Assembly (NCBI RefSeq): GCF_004153685.1
Contig: NZ_SDQD01000001.1
Location: 992,001-1,056,000, forward strand
Source: Pollutimonas harenae
Lineage (GTDB): Bacteria > Pseudomonadota > Gammaproteobacteria > Burkholderiales > Burkholderiaceae_B
Direction of reading: 5' to 3'
Length of the DNA stretch: 64,000 bases
A model generated the notes under the pieces. It did not search any database. It saw only the letters and a program-made list of their open reading frames with translations, and was not told the DNA's origin. Numbering within the stretch: position 1 is the first letter of the stretch; the number at the start of each line of letters is the position of its first letter. This document shows positions 30,152 to 40,407 of this stretch, in pieces. The translations under genes and the position numbers were made by a program.

Positions 30152-32569
30152 ATGCAGTTGAATCAGTCTGTTCGTTTTCATGTACGCAAGGTGGCGGTAT
30201 GCGGCGCTGGGGTCATGGGGGCACAAATTGCAGCCCATTGCGTCAATGCCGGTGTGCCCGTGGTGCTCTTCGATTTGCCGGCCAAAGAGGGCGACAAGAA
30301 CGGTATTGCCAACAAGGCCATTGCGCAGTTGCGCAAGCTCAAGCCCGCGCCGCTGGGCGCACCAGAGCTGGCCAACCTGATCACGCCCGCCAATTACGAT
30401 GACGACCTGGCACAACTGGCCGAGTGCGATCTTGTCATCGAAGCCATCGCCGAGCGCCTGGACTGGAAGCGCGATCTGTACCACAAGCTTGCGCCCGCCA
30501 TCAGGCCAGACGCCATCGTGGCCAGCAATACCTCGGGCCTGTCCATTACTCAGCTTTCCCAGGCCCTGCCCGATGCGCTACGGCCGCGCTTTTGCGGAGT
30601 GCATTTTTTCAATCCGCCGCGCTATATGACGCTGGTCGAGCTCATCCCTACGGCTGATACGCAGCCCGAGCTCCTGGATATTCTCGAAACCTTCCTGGTA
30701 TCCACACTGGGTAAAGGCGTGGTGCGCGCCAAAGATACGCCCAATTTCGTGGGCAACCGCATCGGCGTGTTTGGCATTTTGTCGGTTTTTGCTCAAGCAG
30801 AAAAATTCGGCCTGACTTACGAGCAGGTCGACGAGCTGACCGGTGTACGCCTGGGCCGGGCCAAGTCTGGCACCTTCCGTACGGCCGATGTGGTCGGGCT
30901 CGATACGCTGGCTCATGTCATACGCACCATGCAAGACCAGTTGCCCGATGATCCCTTCCATGCGCATTATGGTGTGCCGCCGGTGCTGGCTGCATTGGTC
31001 GAGCAGGGCGCTTTGGGCCAGAAGACGGGCGCCGGCTTCTACCGCAAAGAAGGCAAGACCATCATGCGGCTGGATCCGGCCAGCAAGCAGTATGTGCCGG
31101 CCGATGCCAAGGTTGATGATTCCGTGGCCGCCATGCTGGCCGAGCGTGATCCAGCCAAGAAGCTGCAGGCCTTGCACGATTCCGATCACCCGCAAGCACA
31201 GTTTGTGTGGGCGGTGCTGCGCGACAGCTTTCATTACAGCGCGGTGCATCTGGCCGATATCGCGGCCACCGCGCGCCAGCTCGACCTGGCCATGAAGTGG
31301 GGCTTTGGCCATGCCCAGGGCCCCTTCGAGATCTGGCAGGCGGCGGGCTGGCAGCAAGTCGCTAAATGGATACAGCAAGACATCCAGGACGGCAAGACCT
31401 TATCCAGCGCGCCGCTGCCCGAATGGGCCACGCAGGGCCCGGTGTGGGAGGCGCGCGGCGTGCATACACCGACGGGCTCCTGGAACCCACACGACAAGCG
31501 TTTTGAGGGGCGCAGCACGCTGCCCGTGTACGAGCGCCAGATCGCTGCGCCACGCCTGGTGGGCGAAGCCGATAGCCTGGAATCCACGACGGTCTACGAA
31601 GACGAGGCCGTGCGTTGCTGGACCTTGCCGGCGCCGCATCCCGCCGATGTGCTGATTCTGTCGTTCAAGAGCAAAATGAATACCCTGGGTCCCGACGTCG
31701 TGCGCGGCATCGTGCACGCGGTCGACCTGGCCGAGGCCTCGTATAGCGCGTTGGTCATAGGCCAGCTAGGCGAGCCGTTCTCGGCGGGTGCCGACCTGAA
31801 AGCCATGCTGCCGGTCTTTGAGCAGGGCGGGCCGGCCGCGGTCGAACCCATAGAGCGTGAAATGCAAGACATGGTGCTGCGACTGCGCTATGCGCAAGTA
31901 CCGGTCGTGGCGGCGCTGGCCGGCATGGCGCTGGGCGGTGGCTGCGAACTGTCGGTGCATTGCGCCCATCGCGTGGCCCACTTTGAAACCTATATAGGTC
32001 TGGTCGAAGCTGGCATAGGCCTGCTTCCTGGGGCGGGTGGCCTAGCCTACTGCGCCAGGCGGGCGGCCCAACAGCAGGCCGAGTCAGCGCCCGATGCACC
32101 GCTGCTGGCGTACCTTAAAAAATTCGCCATGACGGTGGCCACCGCCCAGGTGTCGTCCTCGGCGCTCGACGCCCGCAACATTGGCTATTTGCTGCCTTCC
32201 GACGCCATCGTGATGCAGCGCTACGAGCTTTTGTATGTGGCCGCGCGCCAGGCGCACACCATGGCCGAGTCGGGTTGGCGCGCGCCCTTGCCGCAGCGCT
32301 TTCCAGTGGCGGGGCGCGACGGCATTGCCACCCTGACCGCGCAATTGGTCAATATGAAAGTGGGCGGCTATATCTCCGAGCATGACTTTACCGTGGCCGA
32401 AAAGATTGCACACGTACTGTGCGGCGGCGATGTCGACCCTAATTCGCTGGTCGACGAGGCCTGGATGCTGACGCTCGAGCGCGAGGCCTTCCTGCATTTG
32501 CTGACCCAGCCCAAAACCCAGGAACGCATCGCCAGCCTGCTTAAAACAGGCAAGCCTGTACGCAATTAA
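30152..32569 (+). CDS. fadN: 3-hydroxyacyl-CoA dehydrogenase / enoyl-CoA hydratase fusion (FadN type)
   Basis: Bifunctional fatty-acid beta-oxidation enzyme, 805 residues from the ATG at 30152 with a GGGAG site. The dehydrogenase comes first: NAD site VAVCGAGVMGAQIAAH at about residue 15, then HFFNPPRYMTLVELIP and the C-terminal NRIGVFG. The hydratase/isomerase domain is at about 490-800, with oxyanion stretches FSAGADLKAML and GMALGGGCEL. This order is that of Bacillus FadN, opposite to FadB/FadJ. The thiolase follows after 9 bp, and they should work on the same substrates. Confidence 0.9.
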   Translation: MQLNQSVRFHVRKVAVCGAGVMGAQIAAHCVNAGVPVVLFDLPAKEGDKNGIANKAIAQLRKLKPAPLGAPELANLITPANYDDDLAQLAECDLVIEAIAERLDWKRDLYHKLAPAIRPDAIVASNTSGLSITQLSQALPDALRPRFCGVHFFNPPRYMTLVELIPTADTQPELLDILETFLVSTLGKGVVRAKDTPNFVGNRIGVFGILSVFAQAEKFGLTYEQVDELTGVRLGRAKSGTFRTADVVGLDTLAHVIRTMQDQLPDDPFHAHYGVPPVLAALVEQGALGQKTGAGFYRKEGKTIMRLDPASKQYVPADAKVDDSVAAMLAERDPAKKLQALHDSDHPQAQFVWAVLRDSFHYSAVHLADIAATARQLDLAMKWGFGHAQGPFEIWQAAGWQQVAKWIQQDIQDGKTLSSAPLPEWATQGPVWEARGVHTPTGSWNPHDKRFEGRSTLPVYERQIAAPRLVGEADSLESTTVYEDEAVRCWTLPAPHPADVLILSFKSKMNTLGPDVVRGIVHAVDLAEASYSALVIGQLGEPFSAGADLKAMLPVFEQGGPAAVEPIEREMQDMVLRLRYAQVPVVAALAGMALGGGCELSVHCAHRVAHFETYIGLVEAGIGLLPGAGGLAYCARRAAQQQAESAPDAPLLAYLKKFAMTVATAQVSSSALDARNIGYLLPSDAIVMQRYELLYVAARQAHTMAESGWRAPLPQRFPVAGRDGIATLTAQLVNMKVGGYISEHDFTVAEKIAHVLCGGDVDPNSLVDEAWMLTLEREAFLHLLTQPKTQERIASLLKTGKPVRN

Positions 32570-32578
32570 GGAATCGAC

Positions 32579-33775
32579 ATGAGCACACTGCAACAAGCCT
32601 ATATAGTCGCCGCCACACGCAGTCCTATTGGCAAGGCACCGCGCGGCATGTTCTCGCACACCCGGCCCGACGACCTGCTGGCCACCGTCATCAAGGGTCT
32701 GCTGGCGCAAGCGCCCAATCTGGACCCGGCCGCCATTGAAGACGCCATCGTGGGTTGCGCCATACCCGAGGGGCCGCAAGGCCTGAACGTTGGGCGTATT
32801 GGCGCGCTGCTGGCCGGTCTGCCTAGCTCGGTGGCCGGCGTAACGGTTAACCGCTTTTGCGCCTCGGGCCTGACCGCCATCGCCATGGCGGCCGACCGCA
32901 TACGCGTAGGCGAGGCCGATGTCATGATCGCTGCTGGCACCGAGTCCATGAGCCTGGTGCCCACCATGGGCGTCAGCACTTCGTTCAGCCCTGAAATCTT
33001 TGCGCGCGACGAAAACCTGGGCATTGCCTACGGCATGGGTCTGACCGCGGAACAAGTCGCCACGCGCTGGAAAGTATCGCGCGAAGATCAGGACGCTTTT
33101 GCCCTCCGGTCGCACCAGCGCGCGCTGGCCGCCCAGCAGGCGGGTGAGTTCGCCGACGAGATTCTGCCCATCGACGTGGTGCATCGCACGCCCGACCTGC
33201 ACACCGGCAAGGTCAATGAACAGCACAACATCGTCAAGCTCGACGAAGGTCCGCGTGCCGACACCAGCCTCGAGGCCCTGGCCAAGCTGCGCCCGGTCTT
33301 TGCTGCACGCGGCAGCGTCACCGCCGGCAACAGCTCGCAAATCTCCGACGGTGCGGGTGCCTTGCTGGTGGTGTCCGAACGTGCCCTAAAAACGCACAAT
33401 CTGACGCCGCTGGCGCGCTTTGTGTCATTCGCCGTCAAAGGCGTGCCGCCCGAGATCATGGGCATAGGCCCCAAAGAAGCCATCCCGCACGCGCTGAAAC
33501 TGGCTGGCCTGAAGCTGGACCAAATGGGCTGGATAGAACTAAACGAAGCCTTTGCGGCCCAGTCGCTGGCCGTGATACGCGACGTGGGCCTGGACCCCGC
33601 CATCGTCAATCCCATGGGCGGCGCCATTGCCCTGGGTCACCCGCTGGGCGCCACCGGCGCCATCCGTGCCGCCACGGTTATACATGGCATACGCCGTCGC
33701 CAAATGGACTACGGCATGCTGACCATGTGCGTAGGTACAGGTATGGGGGCGGCGGGGATATTCGAGCGTGTCTAG
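32579..33775 (+). CDS. fadA: Acetyl-CoA C-acyltransferase (thiolase)
   Basis: Final beta-oxidation step, cleaving 3-ketoacyl-CoA with CoA. The 398 residues match the family length. The acyl-accepting Cys is at 94 in VNRFCASGL, the His is in GGAIALGHPLGATG, and the second Cys is in MLTMCVGTGMGAAG. The gene is directly downstream of the FadN-type fusion, as fadA follows fadN in Bacillus. It converges on pgi with only 31 bp between stops and no obvious terminator. Confidence 0.93.
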   Translation: MSTLQQAYIVAATRSPIGKAPRGMFSHTRPDDLLATVIKGLLAQAPNLDPAAIEDAIVGCAIPEGPQGLNVGRIGALLAGLPSSVAGVTVNRFCASGLTAIAMAADRIRVGEADVMIAAGTESMSLVPTMGVSTSFSPEIFARDENLGIAYGMGLTAEQVATRWKVSREDQDAFALRSHQRALAAQQAGEFADEILPIDVVHRTPDLHTGKVNEQHNIVKLDEGPRADTSLEALAKLRPVFAARGSVTAGNSSQISDGAGALLVVSERALKTHNLTPLARFVSFAVKGVPPEIMGIGPKEAIPHALKLAGLKLDQMGWIELNEAFAAQSLAVIRDVGLDPAIVNPMGGAIALGHPLGATGAIRAATVIHGIRRRQMDYGMLTMCVGTGMGAAGIFERV

Positions 33776-33806
33776 GCGCTGTTGCGATGGGCGCCACCAG
33801 CTAACC

Positions 33807-35396
33807 TTAGCCCTTCAATGACTTCGCAAACGTCTTGACCCAATGTGCGGTCGAGGCGTCTTGCGCGGTGCCATCGGCTGGCACCTGACCCGATAACTGG
33901 GCGGCAATACCCTTGGCCAGGACCTTGCCGTATTCCACGCCCCACTGATCAAAGGGGTTGATACCCCAGATCGTGCCCTGCACGAAGACCTTGTGTTCGT
34001 ATAGCGCCAGCAAGGCGCCCAGAGCATAGGGTGATAGGCGCGGCAGCACGATCAAGCTGGAGGGGCGTCCGCCCGGGTGTACCCGGTGCCGTGCCAGCTG
34101 CTCGGCCTTTTCCTGTGCTGCGCCAGCGTCCAGACATTCCTTCAGGGCTTCGTCGTAGGTTTTTCCGTTCAGCAGGGCTTCGCGTTGCGCCAGGCAATTG
34201 GCCAGCAGGCTTTGATGGTGTTCGGCCCAGCCATGGTCGGCTGCCTGGCAGACAATAAAGTCCACGGGAGCGCCATCGCTACCCTGGTGCAGCCACTGAA
34301 AGAAGGTGTGTTGTGCATCGGTTCCCGGCATGCCCCACACGGCTGGGCCGGTGGCGATATCAATGGTGTCGCCATCAAGGTCGACGGACTTGCCCAGCGA
34401 TTCCATTTCCAGCTGCTGCAAGTAAGGTACCAGGTTAGCGAGGCGGAAGTCATAGGGGGCGATATTCAGCGAGCCATAGCCCAGTGCATTGCGATTGACG
34501 ATGCCGGCCAAGGCCATTTGTACCGGTGCGTTCTGTTCTATGGGGGCTTCGGCAAAATGGTTGTCCATGGCGGTAGCGCCCGCTTGCATGCCGGCCACTA
34601 CGTCACTACTCACGGCCAGTGCTGTGGTCAGGCTGACAGCGGACCACAGCGAGAACCGGCCGCCGACCCAGTCCCACAGCTTGAATACATGCGCGGCGGG
34701 TACGCCCCAGGCCTGGGCCACATCGGGCCGGGCGGTAATGGCCACAACCTGCTTGTAGGGGTCTTCCACACCCGCAGCCTGCAGCCATTCCAAGGCACGC
34801 TGCCCATTCTGTAAGGTTTCAGCGGTGGTAAATGATTTGGATGCCAGCACAATCAGGGTGTCGTGTGGATCCAGCCCCGCCAGGCCGCCCTGTATGGCGT
34901 GACCGTCGATATTGGCTACAAACCGCACCTGGCGCCAGGTGCCGGCGTAGCCGAAGGCGCCAACAGCCAGCCGCACCCCCCAATCGCTGCCGCCTATGCC
35001 GATATGCACAATATTGCGCCAGCGGCGCTCGGAATCGGCTAGGCGAACGAAGGCGTTCAGGCGTTGGCGCTCGGTGGCGACTTCGGGGTTGGGCGTGGGG
35101 GCGCGCAGGGCAGTGTGCCAAGCGGCGCGCTCTTCAGTGGGGTTGGCTATGCCGCCTGTCAGCAGGCGCTCGCGCATCTGCGTGAAGTTGCGGGCGGCAA
35201 GCAGTGCCTGGGCGGCCTCGGATAGTACGGGCGAATGGCGTTGCCCGCTAAGGTCCAGGCTAAGACCTGCTGCCTGAATAATGCGCAGTTTACTGACATC
35301 AATCGAAGACTGGCTGGCGGCATCTTTGAATGCGGCCCATTCAGGCAGTTGAGTTAAAGCACAAGACACGGGTGTTTCCTGTATAAGACATGACAA
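33807..35396 (-). CDS. pgi: Glucose-6-phosphate isomerase
   Basis: Interconverts glucose-6-phosphate and fructose-6-phosphate in the cytosol, 529 residues. Both family signatures are present: DWVGGRFSLWSAVSL and the C-terminal GTIWGINPFDQWGVEYGK, with the catalytic His/Glu/Lys regions intact. The ATG at 35396 has no clear ribosome-binding site; a GTG at 35369, nine residues in, has AGGA 8 bp upstream and may be the real start. Fructose-6-phosphate also feeds the nucleotide sugars used by the downstream polysaccharide loci. Confidence 0.95.
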   Translation of the reverse strand: MSCLIQETPVSCALTQLPEWAAFKDAASQSSIDVSKLRIIQAAGLSLDLSGQRHSPVLSEAAQALLAARNFTQMRERLLTGGIANPTEERAAWHTALRAPTPNPEVATERQRLNAFVRLADSERRWRNIVHIGIGGSDWGVRLAVGAFGYAGTWRQVRFVANIDGHAIQGGLAGLDPHDTLIVLASKSFTTAETLQNGQRALEWLQAAGVEDPYKQVVAITARPDVAQAWGVPAAHVFKLWDWVGGRFSLWSAVSLTTALAVSSDVVAGMQAGATAMDNHFAEAPIEQNAPVQMALAGIVNRNALGYGSLNIAPYDFRLANLVPYLQQLEMESLGKSVDLDGDTIDIATGPAVWGMPGTDAQHTFFQWLHQGSDGAPVDFIVCQAADHGWAEHHQSLLANCLAQREALLNGKTYDEALKECLDAGAAQEKAEQLARHRVHPGGRPSSLIVLPRLSPYALGALLALYEHKVFVQGTIWGINPFDQWGVEYGKVLAKGIAAQLSGQVPADGTAQDASTAHWVKTFAKSLKG

Positions 35397-35441
35397 TTCG
35401 CTCGATTGTAATGCCTGAAACGGCCGTGCCGTGCTGGCCGA

Positions 35442-35699
35442 TTAACGGCGGCGCTGGCTGGGGCCGCCAGGTGCGCGACCGGCAATGTGGCGGAATGTAA
35501 TGCGCCCTTTGCTCAGATCGTAGGGAGACATTTCCAGCGAGACCTTGTCGCCGGCCAGAATACGGATGTGGTGCTTGCGCATTTTGCCACCGGTGTAAGC
35601 GACTACGGGGTGTCCGTTATCGAGCGTTACACGGAAGCGGGAGTCGGGCAATACTTCAGTAACGAGTCCGCCCATTTCAATCAATTCTTCTTTGGCCAT
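35442..35699 (-). CDS. infA: Translation initiation factor IF-1 (longer paralogue)
   Basis: Binds the 30S A site during initiation. 85 residues with the S1/OB fold throughout ([49 protein letters not shown]) and a basic C-terminal extension GGPSQRRR. The standard bacterial IF-1 has about 72 residues. Many betaproteobacteria carry a second, longer, divergent copy outside the ribosomal operon, and this looks like that one. A leader of about 200 nt with strong hairpins precedes it. Confidence 0.9.
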   Translation of the reverse strand: MAKEELIEMGGLVTEVLPDSRFRVTLDNGHPVVAYTGGKMRKHHIRILAGDKVSLEMSPYDLSKGRITFRHIAGRAPGGPSQRRR

Positions 35700-36022
35700 A
35701 TAGGGTTCCTGTAAACGTTAACAAAAGCACCCATGTGCCGGATTCGCGTTGCGTGGCATCCGGCAAACCGCGTGTGGCAGTTGAATAATGGACAGGTGCT
35801 TCGTGACGCCAAAAAGGCGTTTTGGTGCTGCGCTCTGTATAGAACGTATGGGTTGCAGGCGTTAGGTGGGGGTCGAGTTACGGCTTTTTGTTGACAACAC
35901 CTGCATTTAACCCTTAGATAATAACACAAGTGCTTGTGTTATTGGGACTTTTTTCAGGCCGCGCAGAAACAGTCAAGACCTGATAACCTTCAGGGTTAAC
36001 CCGGCATCCCTTGAAGCCCCTC
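35700..36022. other. Divergent intergenic region between infA and the EamA gene
   Basis: A 323-bp non-coding region. The infA side (35700-35830) holds hairpins TGCCGGAT/ATCCGGCA (35736-35765) and two mutually exclusive ones around ACGCC-AAAAA-GGCGT (35806-35825). The other side holds a good plus-strand promoter and a palindrome, listed separately. No small gene is credible. Confidence 0.6.
35891..35942 (+). promoter_or_regulatory. Promoter with overlapping palindromic operator upstream of the EamA gene
   Basis: TTGACA at 35891-35896, then an 18-bp spacer and TAGATA at 35915-35920 (or GATAAT two bases on). A 22-bp palindrome, ATAACACAAG-TG-CTTGTGTTAT (35921-35942), begins right after the -10 and would cover the transcription start, fitting a repressor site. 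It may also affect infA. No regulator gene is adjacent. Confidence 0.65.
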
Positions 36023-36913
36023 ATGAACTCTGTCAGAACGCAGTTACTGTTGATCGGCACCATGGCCATGTGGGGCTTGAATATTTCAGCCATCAAAGTG
36101 CTTACTGGCGCCATGCATCCCATGCTGGTGGCAAGTTTGCGCATGGCGATTGCGGCGGTGGTCATCAACATTACGTTGTTTTGGCTCAAGCCGCCCATTA
36201 TTCTGGGCAAGGTGCCGCTGGCACAGTGGGCGCGATTTGTACTATGCGCTGTGCTCATGGTGTACGCCAACCAAATCTTCTTCACCTACGGCATGGTGGG
36301 TGCTAGCGCCACCAATTCGTCGCTGATCATGGCACTCAGCCCATTGGTGGCATCGGTATTGGCCGCCATTATCTTCCGTGAGGCACTGACCCGTATTCGC
36401 CTGCTGGGCATAGCCCTGGGTTTTGGCGGGGTGTTTGCCGTGGTGATCAGCGGCGAAAGCGCCTCTTTGTCTGCCACAAGCTGGGGCGATGCGCTGATAT
36501 TCTGTGCCATGTTCAGCTTTGTGGTGGGTGGGGTGTTCATACAGAGCCTGGCGCGGCAGTTTCATGCCTTGTTCATCAGCAGCTTTATCTACACCGTGGG
36601 TGCCGTTCTGCTGTGCATACACATGCTGCTCGACGATTCCGTAGTCCTGAATGCCGAAACGCTGCTGGCCAGTGGCTTGTGGCCCTGGCTGCTACTGGCC
36701 TTTGCCGGTATTGTGCCCACGGCCTTGTGCAATATGCTATGGAATAAAGCCATTGCCGAGCTGGGCGTGGCGCGCACATCGGTCTTTCAGTACTGGATAC
36801 CCGTGTTTGGGGTGACGTTTGCCCTGCTGTGGTTGGGAGAGCCGTTCACCATGTGGCATGTGGTGGGCATGGTGGGGATATTGTTAGGCACCTATTTGGG
36901 TACACGGAGATAA
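36023..36913 (+). CDS. EamA/DMT family transporter
   Basis: 296-residue inner-membrane protein of the drug/metabolite transporter superfamily, started at the ATG at 36023 (a TTG at 36011 would add four residues). Two EamA repeats of about five helices each are visible, for example SSLIMALSPLVASVLAAIIFREAL closing the first and FQYWIPVFGVTFALLWLGEPF in the second. The family exports amino acids, nucleosides or drugs; the substrate is unknown. Transcription probably comes from the promoter and palindrome upstream. Confidence 0.88.
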   Translation: MNSVRTQLLLIGTMAMWGLNISAIKVLTGAMHPMLVASLRMAIAAVVINITLFWLKPPIILGKVPLAQWARFVLCAVLMVYANQIFFTYGMVGASATNSSLIMALSPLVASVLAAIIFREALTRIRLLGIALGFGGVFAVVISGESASLSATSWGDALIFCAMFSFVVGGVFIQSLARQFHALFISSFIYTVGAVLLCIHMLLDDSVVLNAETLLASGLWPWLLLAFAGIVPTALCNMLWNKAIAELGVARTSVFQYWIPVFGVTFALLWLGEPFTMWHVVGMVGILLGTYLGTRR

Positions 36914-37053
36914 TCATTATCGATAAATATTGGCGGAGCCGGAGGTATAGTGCAGCGTACGGAGCGACTGGTTTGCGCTACTACAGCTAATTGCTTGCAG
37001 TGAATGGCTGCGTTCAGACGGAAACTATGATTCAGCTGCGAAAGAGTTAACCC

Positions 37054-37059
37054 CTAAAG
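37054..37059. repeat. IS21-family target-site duplication, left copy
   Basis: CTAAAG immediately left of the element is repeated at 39005-39010 immediately right of it, a 6-bp target duplication. It marks the insertion as a simple transposition event. Confidence 0.85.
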
Positions 37060-37145
37060 TGTTAGCGCCGATGTAATACTGACCCACCCCGTCGGAGTAA
37101 ATCTGACCCACCTGGGCAATGATGGTGGCTTTTTGGCCACCGACA

Positions 37146-38926
<1,781 letters not shown>

Positions 38927-38981
38927 ATTTCGGGATGCCGGGGTGGGTCAGATTTACTCCGACGATTCCGACGAAAGTGGG

Positions 38982-40250
38982 TCAGATTTCAACCGGCGTT
39001 GACACTAAAGCCTCTTCCCGTTTCATGCATGCCCACACTACCATCAATGTAATAAAGAAGAACAGCAAGGTGTCATTGCGGTACAGCACGGTATGCGACA
39101 AGCCTAATATGCCAAACACGGTCAGATGGCTAGTGCCGGCAATAGCCAGAATGCGTACGTTCCTGGTGCGCGATCTTAGCCGCTTACAGAAGAACCAAAA
39201 AGGGAATATGAATAGCGCCAGGATGGGGACCAAACCCGCAATGCCTTGGTACCGCAAGGTTTCTGTATACAGGTTGTGTGTGTGCGGGATTGTCAGAACG
39301 ATAGGTTCGAGTTCTTTGGCTGCTACCTGCTGTTCAAGTCGCGCTTTGTAGTCTTTAACGCTCCACCCCAATATAGGTTTCTCTGGAAAGTTGATGAAGA
39401 CCGCGCGCCATGCCTCGAGGCGCCCAGCTATTGATCCGCTGGTATTGCGATGAACAAAGTATTGGCTAACGTCTTCGGTGGCGCGTTCGTAACCCGCCCG
39501 GATTGGATTGTTCGGTACGGCGACATACCAAGTGCTGACTGCTACCAACAGCGCCACAGCTAGGGTACAGCCGAGGTACATATTACGTTTGCTTAGTAAG
39601 CCTGCGCAGAACAATATAAACACCACAGGTACAGAAATCCAGGCGCCGCGCGTTCCCGAAGCAATGGCTCCATAGGCAGCCGCCAGCGCGCCTGAAGCTA
39701 GGAGTAGCCTCCACAGCCATATGCGTCGCACATTGCTGCGTTGTGCCCAAAGCAGACCAGCCACGCACAGCACACTTAAAATGGTGCAAATGCCCCCATA
39801 GCGGACTCCGTTGCTTAAGCCGTCAACATCGGTCCATCCGTATACATTCTGCTGCCACAGAGCCACGCCAAAAGCGGAATACGCGCCGATCGCCACTCCT
39901 GCCCACAACCAGGATTGTCTTGGCGGATACTTAATCAGCAGCAAGAAAATGGGTATGGCAAGCAAAAAACGGCTTGGGGAGTCGAGCGTAGGCAAAGGGT
40001 TGTCGTGCAATATAAACACCAAAGCAGCCACGGCAAAAAAGCATGCTAGAGCATAAACAATGGCTTTGTCTTCTGCGCTTAATCGCAGTGCTGGACGTTC
40101 TGCCAAGTAGTGCAAGCTGGTTAGCAGCAAAAGCGCCGAACCATAGGAAGAGCCCGACGGTACCGACTGATTTATAGCGTAAAACAAAAAAACACTAAAA
40201 GAAATAATTAGTGTATATCGGTTACTTTTAATATCCACGGCAAGTATCAA
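38982..40250 (-). CDS. O-antigen ligase/polymerase family protein, C-terminus rewritten by the IS
   Basis: 422-residue polytopic membrane protein with about ten hydrophobic segments and a Wzy_C/WaaL domain: the motif SGTRGAWISVP, a periplasmic loop, then PHTHNLYTETLRYQGIAGL. Ligases join polymerised glycan to lipid A core; polymerases extend it. The last seven residues (VSTPVEI) are encoded by the IS right end. Joining the flanks across one copy of the duplication gives an original ending GVNSFAAES with a stop at 37025-37027. The core is intact, so function may survive. Confidence 0.85.
   Translation of the reverse strand: MILAVDIKSNRYTLIISFSVFLFYAINQSVPSGSSYGSALLLLTSLHYLAERPALRLSAEDKAIVYALACFFAVAALVFILHDNPLPTLDSPSRFLLAIPIFLLLIKYPPRQSWLWAGVAIGAYSAFGVALWQQNVYGWTDVDGLSNGVRYGGICTILSVLCVAGLLWAQRSNVRRIWLWRLLLASGALAAAYGAIASGTRGAWISVPVVFILFCAGLLSKRNMYLGCTLAVALLVAVSTWYVAVPNNPIRAGYERATEDVSQYFVHRNTSGSIAGRLEAWRAVFINFPEKPILGWSVKDYKARLEQQVAAKELEPIVLTIPHTHNLYTETLRYQGIAGLVPILALFIFPFWFFCKRLRSRTRNVRILAIAGTSHLTVFGILGLSHTVLYRNDTLLFFFITLMVVWACMKREEALVSTPVEI
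39005..39010. repeat. IS21-family target-site duplication, right copy
   Basis: CTAAAG, the partner of the copy at 37054-37059. It falls within the last codons (Ala-Leu) of the ligase-like gene. Confidence 0.85.
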
Positions 40251-40407
40251 GCTGTTGTTGGGGTTTTTTGAGGAGCAGGGCGCTATTGTAGTCTGTGCTG
40301 GATAGTGCGTTCGAATCCCTCTTCCTGAATTGTTACGCCAGGTGACCCCTGCGGTCTTTTAGTGCAAAGCATTTCGTCAATAGCCAGAGTCAGGGAGATG
40401 CCTCTTG

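Noticed and set aside
32084-33340. 418-codon minus-strand frame opposite the end of fadN and most of the thiolase gene
   Set aside because: It is antisense to two clearly identified genes and has no domain or ribosome-binding site.
36914-37053. Possible small gene or terminator between the EamA gene and the IS
   Set aside because: No credible frame or hairpin was seen. The stretch from 37025 is the displaced 3' end of the ligase-like gene.
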